64,000 nucleotides of DNA from Oscillospiraceae bacterium (lineage in GTDB: Bacteria; Bacillota; Clostridia; Oscillospirales; Oscillospiraceae). The notes under the pieces were generated by a model. The model saw nothing but the letters and a program-made list of their open reading frames with translations. It was not told the origin of the DNA and searched no databases. How positions within the stretch are numbered: the stretch's first letter is position 1; the number at the start of each line of letters is the position of its first letter. Position numbers and translations under genes: made by a program. Shown piece by piece: positions 50,021 through 59,700 of the stretch. Location of the stretch: positions 22,693 through 86,692 of the forward strand of contig WQWL01000004.1 of the NCBI GenBank assembly GCA_009785345.1, written 5' to 3'.

Positions 50021-52309
50021 ATGAAAAAGGCTACTTTTCGCGTACTCGCAATTTGTTTAATCATAGCAATTCTTTTACCAATAATAGCAGGGTGCAGAGC
50101 TGACGAAGGCGAGTTTGATACACCGGAATTTGTGTTCGTGGCAGAAACAGTCACGTTGCCGGATAACATAACCGACGTTCGAAATCTCGCTTACTTTGAT
50201 GACACCCTTTATTTTTGGTCCACCACCGTAATAGATGGAGAAACTGGGGAGTCAGTTGTCAATATTTACTCAATGAATATTGACGGTTCAAACTTAATGC
50301 CACTTCCAAATTATAGTCTGCCTGCATCTCCATCCCCTGATGCTCAGAGCAATTTTCATATAATGGGAATGTTTGCTGATGACGAAGGCTTTCTTTGGGT
50401 TGCGGAACAAGGATCATTCTTCCGCTTAAATGTACCTGATGATTTTGACGGCGAAGATTGGGATCGTTGGAATTATTGGGAAGATCTTGGAAGTGTTACA
50501 AATATTCGCAAATTGGACAATACCGGTGCAGAGGTGCTTTCGGTAGACTTAAGTATTCTTGATGACGGTTCCGGTTGGATTTCTGTCAATGCATTTAATA
50601 TTGATGGTGCAGGCAATCTATTTGTTGCTTCTAATGATAGGATCGTTGTTATGGATAGTAATGCTGTTATGCAGTTCCAGCTTGATGTCGACCAATGGGT
50701 CGATAGACTCTTCCGCATGCCAAGTGGCGATGTTGCGTTCTTTGGGTGGACAGGGGAAGGAATGGCACTGCGTGTAATTGATCCTGTTACCAGAAGCTGG
50801 GGTGAAACCATTGACCTTCCAAACAATGCTTGGCAGATATTCCCGGGAGATGAAGAGCATTTCCTTCTTTTCCAAGATGGCTCTAACTTGTTTGGCATAG
50901 AAACTGAAACCGGAGAAAGTGTACGGCTAATAAATTGGCTCGACAGTAATCTTTCAACCGACGGTTTGGAAAATATCGTAATGTTAGCGGACGGACGCGT
51001 ACTGTGTACTACTTCAACATGGAACAGACGCACAATGGAGTCAACATTTGAGCTTAATGTCCTGACTAAAACTCCATACTCCGAATTGCCGGAAAGAACT
51101 GTTATAACTCTCGCTACTGTATCCCCGTGGGGAATACGCAATGCTGTTATTCAATTTAACAGAACCAATCCAACATACCGCATACATGTCATCGATTACT
51201 CCGAATTTAATACCGATGAGGATTGGACGATAGCTATAACAAGACTATCCACAGATATGATCGCAGGCAGGGTTCCAGACATTATTGATTTGTCTCAGCT
51301 ACCATTTGAACAATACGTTGCCAGAGGACTACTTGTTGATTTATATCCACTTATAGATGCCGATCCTGATATTAGGCGCATTGATTTAATAGAAAGTGTA
51401 CTTCGTGCTTCTGAGCTTGATGGAGGATTATATCGAATGTTCTCATCATTTGGAATTAACACCTTGATTGGTCACCCCTCTGTTATTGGTCCTGACATCG
51501 GATGGACAATGGAAGAATTTCTTGCTACACTGGATGCAAATCCACAAGCGGATAGACCTCTTGGTGGATGGCTCACCAGAAGCGCGTTCTTAGAATCCAC
51601 AATAACTATAAATATGTCTGACTATGTTGATTGGGTGGCAGGCGAATCTCACTTTGATACACCTGAGTTTGCTCAACTTCTTGAGATTGCAAGTCGATTC
51701 CCTGAGGATTTCGATAGAGATGGTGATATGGGCTTCATGATGGAAGGTTCAAACTTGATTGCAGAAGGTCGCCAGATAATGATGGCAACATCTATTTGGG
51801 ATTTCCAAAGCGTACTAATGAATACTGCAATGTTCGGCGGTGATATTGTGTACAAAGGTTTTCCATCTAATAATGGAAATGGCAACTCACTATTTATCGA
51901 GTCCGGTCTTGCTATAACATCCAGTTCTCCCCATCAAGATGCTGCATGGCAATTTATGCGAGAGCTTCTCACCACAGATTGGCAAACTGAAAATATTCAG
52001 TTCGGGTTCCCAATTAATAGAATTGTATTTGATAGAATGATTGAAGAAGCAATGGAAGAACCTGAGTGGGAAGGCTCCATCGGATGGGGAATGGGAGAGA
52101 CTGTTGACATGAGAGCAATGACACGAGCAGAAGTCGATGCCATACTTAATCTTATAGATACTGCAGACGGAGTCTTATCTCGCGATATTGTTTTAATGGA
52201 TCTCATAAACGAGAGTGCAGAGGATTTCTTTGCCGGACGACAAAGCGCCGCAGAAACAGCCAGAATCATACAAAGCCGCGTTTCGAGATATGTTCAAGAG
52301 CAGAGCTAA
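50021..52309 (+). CDS. Large extracellular solute-binding lipoprotein with N-terminal propeller-like region
   Basis: Lipobox IAGC; same architecture as 45271-47616; followed by two sugar-type ABC permeases. Confidence 0.8.
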   Translation: MKKATFRVLAICLIIAILLPIIAGCRADEGEFDTPEFVFVAETVTLPDNITDVRNLAYFDDTLYFWSTTVIDGETGESVVNIYSMNIDGSNLMPLPNYSLPASPSPDAQSNFHIMGMFADDEGFLWVAEQGSFFRLNVPDDFDGEDWDRWNYWEDLGSVTNIRKLDNTGAEVLSVDLSILDDGSGWISVNAFNIDGAGNLFVASNDRIVVMDSNAVMQFQLDVDQWVDRLFRMPSGDVAFFGWTGEGMALRVIDPVTRSWGETIDLPNNAWQIFPGDEEHFLLFQDGSNLFGIETETGESVRLINWLDSNLSTDGLENIVMLADGRVLCTTSTWNRRTMESTFELNVLTKTPYSELPERTVITLATVSPWGIRNAVIQFNRTNPTYRIHVIDYSEFNTDEDWTIAITRLSTDMIAGRVPDIIDLSQLPFEQYVARGLLVDLYPLIDADPDIRRIDLIESVLRASELDGGLYRMFSSFGINTLIGHPSVIGPDIGWTMEEFLATLDANPQADRPLGGWLTRSAFLESTITINMSDYVDWVAGESHFDTPEFAQLLEIASRFPEDFDRDGDMGFMMEGSNLIAEGRQIMMATSIWDFQSVLMNTAMFGGDIVYKGFPSNNGNGNSLFIESGLAITSSSPHQDAAWQFMRELLTTDWQTENIQFGFPINRIVFDRMIEEAMEEPEWEGSIGWGMGETVDMRAMTRAEVDAILNLIDTADGVLSRDIVLMDLINESAEDFFAGRQSAAETARIIQSRVSRYVQEQS

Positions 52310-52336
52310 AGTTTTGATATAGAACGGAGTACGTCA

Positions 52337-53236
52337 TTGAACACACGAGTTAAAAACTATATGAGGAAACTTAATAAACGCCAAAGGGAAACCATAAATG
52401 GTTTCCTTTGGCTGGCACCAAGCCTCATTGGTGTTGGGATATTTTACATTATCCCCTATTTCTCTGTTATATACTACTCTGTGATTCAGAGTCCGCTCAA
52501 TCCAAACTTTGTTTTTCTAGATAATTTTATCAGTCTATTTCAAAATCGAGCTTTCATGGATGGAGCTTCCAACACCCTTAGGTTCTCATTAATGGCTGTT
52601 CCATTGGCTGTTGTTCTTTCTCTCTTGTTAGCACTCATATTGGAAGCTAAAATTCCGCTCAAGAGCTATTTTCGCACATTTTTTCTAAGCCCTTTGATGG
52701 TACCTGTCGCATCAGTTATCTTGATATGGCAAGTTCTATTCCATCCTCGTGGTGCAATCAACGAACTTCTTATGTTCTTCGGTTTTAGTGGCATCGATTG
52801 GATGCAATCTGATCAAAGCTTGCTTGTTGTTGTTATCCTTTTCATATGGAAAAATCTTGGTTTCTTCATGATTCTGTTTATGGCTGCACTAAGCAATATT
52901 CCTAAAGATATTTTGGAAACTGCAGAAACCGAAGGCGCAGGACCTATTCGGCAGTTGGTATATATAAAGCTGCGATACCTGTCTCCAACTCTATTGTTTG
53001 TAACCATTCTTTCTTTGATTAACTCATTCAAGATATTTAGAGAGGTATATCTTCTCACCGGTGCTTATCCATATGGCGATTTGTACATGATTCAGCACTT
53101 CATGAATAATGTATTCCAAACTCTTGACTATCAAAGATTGGCTGCTGCTGCAGTCGTTATGACTCTTGCAATGATTGCAATAATCGCTATCCTTTTCCTT
53201 GCCGAGAACCGATTTGGAAGGGATGTGGAAGAATGA
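52337..53236 (+). CDS. Carbohydrate ABC transporter permease (MalF-like)
   Basis: GFLWLAPSLIGVGIFYIIPYFSVIYYS; EAA-like loop ETAETEGAGPIRQLVYIKLRYLSPTL. Confidence 0.9.
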   Translation: MNTRVKNYMRKLNKRQRETINGFLWLAPSLIGVGIFYIIPYFSVIYYSVIQSPLNPNFVFLDNFISLFQNRAFMDGASNTLRFSLMAVPLAVVLSLLLALILEAKIPLKSYFRTFFLSPLMVPVASVILIWQVLFHPRGAINELLMFFGFSGIDWMQSDQSLLVVVILFIWKNLGFFMILFMAALSNIPKDILETAETEGAGPIRQLVYIKLRYLSPTLLFVTILSLINSFKIFREVYLLTGAYPYGDLYMIQHFMNNVFQTLDYQRLAAAAVVMTLAMIAIIAILFLAENRFGRDVEE

Positions 53237-54114
53237 GGAAGCGTTATTTTGGGCGCACAGCACTCTTTATCATAACAGCTGCTTTTGCATTACTATTTCT
53301 CACGCCTACTGTTCTCACAATAACAAACTCGTTTATGACACAAAGTGAGATTGCTGCAAATTACGGTATGATTTTTGATATGACCAGACCTGGCGTCGGC
53401 ACTTATGTTGCAGATAGTGTTAATCTTAAGCTCATGCCGGATATAATTACTGTTGACCAGTACGCTACTGTACTTTTCAGAAGCCCTGAATATATAGGAA
53501 TGATTTGGAATTCAATAATCCTTGTTGTTCCAATTGTTGTATTTCAAGTCGGAATTGCATCATTTGCCGCATACAGCTTTACCAGGTATAGAGGGAAATT
53601 TAAGAATTTCTTGTTTTTCTTCTATATAGTTCTTATGCTAATGCCCTATCAGGTAACTATTGTTCCTAATTTCCTTGTAGCAGATTGGCTTGGCATTTTG
53701 GGTTCACGCTGGGCAGTGCTATTTCCCGGAATATTCGCACCTTTCTCTGTATTTCTTCTGACAAAGTTCATGCGACGTATACCGACTGCATTGATTGAGG
53801 CTGCAAAGCTTGATGGTGCAAATGAATGGCAAATTTTTGTCAAGGTGTGCATACCTCAATGTAGAAGTGCACTTTACTCCATAGCAATTTTGGTGTTCAT
53901 TGATTACTGGAACATGGTTGAACTTCCACTTATCTTGCTCGATAGCAGGGATGCGCAGCCAATGTCAGTATTTTTATCAACAATAAATGCGGAGGAGGCT
54001 GGGATCGCTTTTGCCGTCGCTGTTGTATATATGATACCTCCTCTGTTACTATTCTTACATGGCGAGGAAGCCCTCGTTGAAGGCATTACGCATTCCGGTT
54101 CTGTTAAGGGGTAA
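53233..54114 (+). CDS. Carbohydrate ABC transporter permease (MalG-like)
   Basis: EAAKLDGANEWQIFVKVCIPQCRSALYSI EAA loop. Confidence 0.9.
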   Translation: MRKRYFGRTALFIITAAFALLFLTPTVLTITNSFMTQSEIAANYGMIFDMTRPGVGTYVADSVNLKLMPDIITVDQYATVLFRSPEYIGMIWNSIILVVPIVVFQVGIASFAAYSFTRYRGKFKNFLFFFYIVLMLMPYQVTIVPNFLVADWLGILGSRWAVLFPGIFAPFSVFLLTKFMRRIPTALIEAAKLDGANEWQIFVKVCIPQCRSALYSIAILVFIDYWNMVELPLILLDSRDAQPMSVFLSTINAEEAGIAFAVAVVYMIPPLLLFLHGEEALVEGITHSGSVKG

Positions 54115-54204
54115 TACTTAACACAAACCTCGTATGACATGTATAATCTCAAATTTGCGGGACGTCAAGGACGCCGTCCCCTACAAAAAGGAACGGTAAT
54201 TACT

Positions 54205-55770
54205 ATGAAAGATACAGTAGTTAAAAAAAGGACTTGGGCAATATATGCAGGAATCATTTTTGTGATTGTGCTGGCTTTGTTAACCATTCTCTCAACACAA
54301 ATTATGAACCGCTCGTTGCCCGAAGTTGCCACCGTCTTCACTTCTTCCGGCACCATTACTGCAAGAATACGCGGAAGTGGTCAGGTTCAAGCTAACGAGA
54401 GTTTTGAGGTCGAGATTTCTCAAACTCGTACTGTCGCCGAAGTGCCTGTGCGATTATATGACGAGATTGATATCGGTGATGTTCTAATCACATTGGTTGG
54501 CGATGGTAGCGAGGAGTTAGAAGCTGCCAAAGCAGAACTTCACTCTCTTGAAGTTGGACTTGAAGTAAAGCTTCTGGAACTCACCAGACCCGACGGAAAT
54601 CTTTCGATGGCAAATTCAGAGATTCAAAGAGCACGAAGCAATGTAACTGAAGCGCAAATAGCACGGGACCGTATATCGTATAGTGTTGCAGCACTTAACG
54701 CTGCGCAAACTGCTAATACGCAGGCGCAAACTGCATTAAGTTCAGCTGATTCAACCGCACGAGATAAACAGCTTGAACTTGATTTGGCTGAAATTTATCT
54801 GAATAGTCTCAATCCACCTCCACCATTAGGTAGCGGCGATCCATATGTATATGCACAAGCAGAGGCTGCACGCAATGAAGCCCTAGTCGCAGTCACACTG
54901 GCACGTTCAACACTTGAAAGCGCCACAGCTGCAGCTGCAGCTGCCCAGACAGAGCTTTCTACACAACAAGGAAATAGAGATTCTTGGAATGCTGCCAACG
55001 ACTCTGTGCGCCAAGCACAGCAGGCCCTTGATGATTTGATTCGCGGCTTGTCCTTAACACAAGCCGGAGCTGGTGTTGATACAGCTCTCAACAATATTGA
55101 ACTTAGAGAACTCAAGCAGGAAATTGAGGACAAAAAAGCTGCAATCGAAAGATTAGAACAAGCTGATACAGGTCCTGTAATTACGTCGTTAGTTGGCGGT
55201 ATTGTTACTGCTATCAATATTTCTCCGGGTAATCAAACGGATCCTGATACACCGTTAATGGTTATCGAAGTTGTTGATAGAGGTTACTCTCTTTCATTCC
55301 CTGTTTCTGCCGAGCGGGCAAACAGAGTTAGTATCGGTGATCAAGCAAATGTTGATAGAGGTTTCTGGGGTTTCGGCGAAGAACTTTTTGCAACGCTAAC
55401 AAATATTAGACCTTACCCGCAAAATCCAGTAGCAGAAAGGTTGCTGCATTTTACAATCACCGGAGATAATATTTCAAGTGGAATGCAACTTAATCTCATA
55501 TTAGATCAAAGAACCGAGAATTTCAGTACTATTGTGCCAAATAGTGCGATTCGAAGTGATACAAATGGCGATTTCGTGTTGGTTGTGGTGTCTCGAACCG
55601 GCGCTCTCGGCAATCGCTTTATTGCCACAAGAGCAGATGTAAATATCATTTCTTCTGATGATACTCATACTGCTGTTAGCGGAGCTTTGTCAAGTGGCGA
55701 TTTTGTAATAACAACATCAAACGCCCCGATAGAACCGGGTATGCAAGTAAGGTTGGTCGACAACCCATAA
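54205..55770 (+). CDS. HlyD/RND-type periplasmic adaptor-like protein
   Basis: N-terminal TM, lipoyl-like halves flanking coiled coil, GGIVTAINISPGNQTDPDTPLMVIEVVDRG. Confidence 0.8.
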   Translation: MKDTVVKKRTWAIYAGIIFVIVLALLTILSTQIMNRSLPEVATVFTSSGTITARIRGSGQVQANESFEVEISQTRTVAEVPVRLYDEIDIGDVLITLVGDGSEELEAAKAELHSLEVGLEVKLLELTRPDGNLSMANSEIQRARSNVTEAQIARDRISYSVAALNAAQTANTQAQTALSSADSTARDKQLELDLAEIYLNSLNPPPPLGSGDPYVYAQAEAARNEALVAVTLARSTLESATAAAAAAQTELSTQQGNRDSWNAANDSVRQAQQALDDLIRGLSLTQAGAGVDTALNNIELRELKQEIEDKKAAIERLEQADTGPVITSLVGGIVTAINISPGNQTDPDTPLMVIEVVDRGYSLSFPVSAERANRVSIGDQANVDRGFWGFGEELFATLTNIRPYPQNPVAERLLHFTITGDNISSGMQLNLILDQRTENFSTIVPNSAIRSDTNGDFVLVVVSRTGALGNRFIATRADVNIISSDDTHTAVSGALSSGDFVITTSNAPIEPGMQVRLVDNP

Positions 55771-55885
55771 TGGGTATTCGCCCTCCTCGTGCCTTGTTTT
55801 GTGACAAAAATCCGCGACATATAAAACCAGTTATTCCATATATGATGTACTGGCCATGGATTATTGACTGAATTGACTGAAAGGT

Positions 55886-56968
55886 ATGGTCATTTACGTG
55901 AGAAAAAGAATAGTCATAATAGCGATAAACGTCATATGTCTTATTGCTTTTATAGTATGCCTGTCAGCATCAGCTTCAATTCAAGAGTCGCTTAGAAGCC
56001 AACAAGCTGCTTCTGCGTGGGCAGGTCAAAGTGGTGAGCGCTTTGCACAAATTTCAATTTTCTTTCCGGAATCCAATGAGTTCGACGAGCAAGCTATCCA
56101 TCAGTTGCGTTCAGATGTAAATGATTCTTTGCGTGCTGCTTCGTTGGAGTCAACACCTGCACGGAGGCTTCACACAGATGCTTGGTCTACAAGTACCGAT
56201 GTTTCTATTTTAGAGCCTCACGGAACTGTCAATGTAAAGGCTATTGCCGTTGGTGGTGACTTTTTCTTGTTTAATCCATTGCGTTTGAGAGATGGAAGTT
56301 ATATTACTCCAAATGATATTATGCATGATCGCATCGTCATTGATGAAGAGCTTGCATGGCGTCTATTTGGTGCAATACGGGTTTCCGGATTTGAAGTCTA
56401 TATTAACGACAGACCATTTGTTATTGCGGGTGTAATTGCTCGTGAAACTGATTTTGCCAGCTCTCGTGCGTACACATATGATGCAGGTTTGTTTATGTCG
56501 TTTGAGATACTTGATGAAATGACAGAGGGCGGTGTGAGCATTAGTAGTTACACCATTGTTATGCCCGATCCCATCACCGGCTTTGCATATAATTCAATAG
56601 TTGATGCTATGACCGGCGAAGCTGTTCTCATTGTTGAAAATAGCAGGCGTTTTTCATTAGAGAATTCATTTTCTCGAATTGGTTCATTTGGTGAACGCAG
56701 TATGCGTACTGAGCCAATCACCCTTCCGTACTGGGAAAATGCTGCGAGGTTTGCCGAGGACTGGGTTGCGTTTTTGTTAGCATTATCTTTGTTGTTCTTA
56801 GTTTTTCCGGTTATCTGCGCTGCTATTTATAGTGTGGTGTTGGTCAAGTTTTTGTATAGGCTTTGTAAGAATGCTGTGATAAATAAAATCAAAGAGCGCG
56901 ATAAGCGTAAGTACAAGGAATATATAAACAAACTGGGACTAAAAGATCAAATCTATGACGTTGAGTAG
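55886..56968 (+). CDS. ABC-type permease component with MacB-like periplasmic domain (FtsX-like)
   Basis: TM-MacB_PCD-like (VNVKAIAVGGDFFLFNPLRLRDGSYITPNDIMHDRIVIDEELAWRLFG...)-TM. Confidence 0.7.
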   Translation: MVIYVRKRIVIIAINVICLIAFIVCLSASASIQESLRSQQAASAWAGQSGERFAQISIFFPESNEFDEQAIHQLRSDVNDSLRAASLESTPARRLHTDAWSTSTDVSILEPHGTVNVKAIAVGGDFFLFNPLRLRDGSYITPNDIMHDRIVIDEELAWRLFGAIRVSGFEVYINDRPFVIAGVIARETDFASSRAYTYDAGLFMSFEILDEMTEGGVSISSYTIVMPDPITGFAYNSIVDAMTGEAVLIVENSRRFSLENSFSRIGSFGERSMRTEPITLPYWENAARFAEDWVAFLLALSLLFLVFPVICAAIYSVVLVKFLYRLCKNAVINKIKERDKRKYKEYINKLGLKDQIYDVE

Positions 56969-57051
56969 ATGATTACGTCGATTGTTGAGAGCTGCAGAGG
57001 GTATTATCATAATTATATTCCTACGCTTTCAAGGCAAGTGTACGCAAAAAT

Positions 57052-57112
57052 GGGTAATGTCAAATAGTCTATAAAAAACTAACGTCATTCTGCGACTTCG
57101 CGCAGAATGACG
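57052..57112. repeat. REP-like palindrome with conserved 5' extension
   Basis: gggtaatgtcaaatagtctataaaaaactaacgtcattctgcgacttcgcgcagaatgacg. Confidence 0.85.
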
Positions 57113-57139
57113 AGGTAAAATAATGTTAGGAGATGTTTT

Positions 57140-57367
57140 ATGCCATTTTATGATTTGCGGTGTGTTGATTGTAGCCATGAGGATAATATAAAGGCTACGA
57201 TGGCTGAAAAGTCAGAGAGCCGCATTCCGTGTCCGAAATGCGGTTCAACTAGTATGGAGACAGTGTATACTTCTGCTCCTGCTTATATTATGAATACGGG
57301 TAGCGGTGCGCCCGCTTGTCCTAGCAGTCGTAGTTGTGGTAATGGTGGTTGCCGTTTCGCCGGGTAG
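57140..57367 (+). CDS. FmdB family zinc ribbon protein
   Basis: MPFYDLRCVDCSHEDN...IPCPKCGSTSMETVYTSAPAYI. Confidence 0.9.
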   Translation: MPFYDLRCVDCSHEDNIKATMAEKSESRIPCPKCGSTSMETVYTSAPAYIMNTGSGAPACPSSRSCGNGGCRFAG

Positions 57368-57368
57368 A

Positions 57369-57974
57369 TTACTTTACGCTACCCTTAAGTACTTCGCGTA
57401 TGATTTCTTCGACCGACAGAGTTTCTATGTCTACACCTCGTAGTGCTGCGGAGATTTCACCTTGACTGTAGCCTAGTACTGTCAGTGCTGCAGCGACTTC
57501 GTTTTGTTTGCCACCTGGTTGATTTACAGCTCCAGCCGATAGTTTGAATCCCGATGCTTTTAGCATTGGCATTTCTTTGCTAACTTTGTCTTTTAGCTCT
57601 AAAATGATCCGTTGAGCCAGCTTCTTTCCGATTCCGGGAGCTATGGTGAGAGCGGATTCGTCATCCCCGATTATTGCTAGTGCTAGTGATTCCGGAGATG
57701 CAGATGAGAGGATTGAGAGAGCCGCCTTTGGTCCCACACCGGATACACTCAGAAGTTGTTCGAAGCATCGCTTTTCGCTGATATCATGGAATCCATATAT
57801 ATCAAATGCATCTTCTTTAATATTGCAATAAGTGTTGAGCTTGGCTTTCTTTCCTGTTTCTAAATGAGATAGTGTGTTTAGTGTTGTCATACACGCGTAG
57901 CCGACTCCACCTATATCAATTACTGCAAGATTTTGTGCTTTTAATGTAACTATGCCTTCTAGATAGTAGAACAT
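57369..57974 (-). CDS. ruvA: Holliday junction branch migration protein RuvA
   Basis: MFYYLEGIVTLKAQNLAVIDIGGVGYACMT; SGVGPKAALSILS and PGIGKKLAQRIILELKDK HhH motifs. Confidence 0.95.
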   Translation of the reverse strand: MFYYLEGIVTLKAQNLAVIDIGGVGYACMTTLNTLSHLETGKKAKLNTYCNIKEDAFDIYGFHDISEKRCFEQLLSVSGVGPKAALSILSSASPESLALAIIGDDESALTIAPGIGKKLAQRIILELKDKVSKEMPMLKASGFKLSAGAVNQPGGKQNEVAAALTVLGYSQGEISAALRGVDIETLSVEEIIREVLKGSVK

Positions 57975-58483
57975 ATGTTTCTCCCTTCGATGTTCATCAG
58001 TGAATTTGAAAAACGCGAGTGACATATTGCGATGGCAAGTGCGTCTGCCGCATCGTCCGGTTTAGGAACTTGTTGCATTGCCAGTAAGCGCTTGACCATT
58101 TCCATAACTTGCGTTTTCGTGGCGTGACCATGTCCTGTTACAGCTTTTTTTATTTGTAATGGTGTGTATTCGTACATTGGTATTCCGCGTTCTTCACCGG
58201 CCAGAATGATTGCTGCGCGACCGTGTGCTACTGATAGTGCTGTTTTTTGATTTGTGTTGAAGAATAGCTCTTCAATCGCAATTGCTTCCGGCTTAAATAT
58301 TTCGATTAATTCTGTGACATCATTGTTTATCTGCTTGAGCCTGAGAGCCAATCTCGTTCCGGCAGATGTCGATATAACGCCGTATCTACTCAGTTTCGCA
58401 ATGCCGTTTGTAACGCTTATTATACCAAATCCAACGGTAGCTACACCGGGATCTATTCCAAGTATTACCAATTTGATGACCAT
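57959..58483 (-). CDS. ruvC: Crossover junction endodeoxyribonuclease RuvC
   Basis: ILGIDPGVATVGFGII; EELFFNTNQKTALSVAHGRAAIILAG. Confidence 0.95.
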   Translation of the reverse strand: MVIKLVILGIDPGVATVGFGIISVTNGIAKLSRYGVISTSAGTRLALRLKQINNDVTELIEIFKPEAIAIEELFFNTNQKTALSVAHGRAAIILAGEERGIPMYEYTPLQIKKAVTGHGHATKTQVMEMVKRLLAMQQVPKPDDAADALAIAICHSRFSNSLMNIEGRNICSTI

Positions 58484-58614
58484 GCCTTTCGTAAATCTTT
58501 AACTCCTTGACATCACAATCGAGTTATTATACTATTAAATGCGTGCAATGCGCAAGAGGCTGATATCTATTAACTAAACCCTGACCCCTATCCCTAAACA
58601 AAGAGGATTATAAT

Positions 58615-59673
58615 ATGTCCATAAATTTTAGTGACGAAGTTTTTCACGAAGATGAGTCAGAAGCGGTTTTGCTTTCTGCAAATTATTTAGACGAGGACGT
58701 AAACGAAGTTCGGTTGCGCCCGCAAACCCTTGAGCAATACATCGGACAAGCAAAAGCCAAGGGTAATTTGTCGATTTTTCTTGAAGGCGCACGCCGCCGC
58801 AGTGAGCCACTAGACCATGTTCTGTTGCACGGTCCGCCGGGACTTGGCAAGACAACTCTCGCTGCTATAATTGCTAACGAAATGGGTGCAGCTCTGCGCA
58901 AGACATCAGGACCCGCTATAGAAAAGCCAAAAGATCTGGCTGCACTTCTCACTAATCTGAATGAAAATGATGTGCTTTTCATAGATGAAATCCACAGAAT
59001 GAACCGCTCCGTTGAAGAAATCCTTTATCCGGCAATGGAAGATAAGCAAATCGATATAATTATAGGACAAGGACCGTCTGCGACATCAATCTGTTTGGAG
59101 TTAAAAAACTTTACACTGGTAGGTGCAACTACGCGTGCAGGTCAGCTCTCATCGCCTTTGCGTGACAGGTTTGGAATTGATTTAAAGCTCGAAATGTACA
59201 ATGTCGATGAGCTTCAAACCATTGTTGAACGTTCTGCTGAAATTCTGACCATACCCACACAGCCCGACGGTGCACAAGAAATTGCGCTACGAAGTCGTGG
59301 TACCCCAAGAATTGCAAATCGCTTGCTTCGTAGAGTTCGTGACTTTGCTGAAGTTACTGCTGATGGTATAATCACTCATGCTGTAGCTGACGATGCGTTA
59401 ACTAGACTTGAAATAGATGCAATCGGATTGGATTCAATCGACAGACGCCTTTTAAGCAGTATTATAGAAAACTATGGTGGCGGTCCTGTAGGGCTTGAGA
59501 CAATCGCCGCCACAATAAATGAGGAGTCTATAACAATAGAGGATGTGTATGAACCTTTCTTAATGCAACAGGGTTTTCTCACGAGAACTCCACGCGGTCG
59601 TTGTGTTACACGCCGCGCATATGAGCATTTAGGCTTGATACATTTGGGAGGAAATGAGCAATTAACGATTTGA
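58615..59673 (+). CDS. ruvB: Holliday junction branch migration DNA helicase RuvB
   Basis: [49 protein letters not shown]. Confidence 0.97.
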   Translation: MSINFSDEVFHEDESEAVLLSANYLDEDVNEVRLRPQTLEQYIGQAKAKGNLSIFLEGARRRSEPLDHVLLHGPPGLGKTTLAAIIANEMGAALRKTSGPAIEKPKDLAALLTNLNENDVLFIDEIHRMNRSVEEILYPAMEDKQIDIIIGQGPSATSICLELKNFTLVGATTRAGQLSSPLRDRFGIDLKLEMYNVDELQTIVERSAEILTIPTQPDGAQEIALRSRGTPRIANRLLRRVRDFAEVTADGIITHAVADDALTRLEIDAIGLDSIDRRLLSSIIENYGGGPVGLETIAATINEESITIEDVYEPFLMQQGFLTRTPRGRCVTRRAYEHLGLIHLGGNEQLTI

Positions 59674-59700
59674 TGTAATATTTCGTAAAGGAGTGAAACC

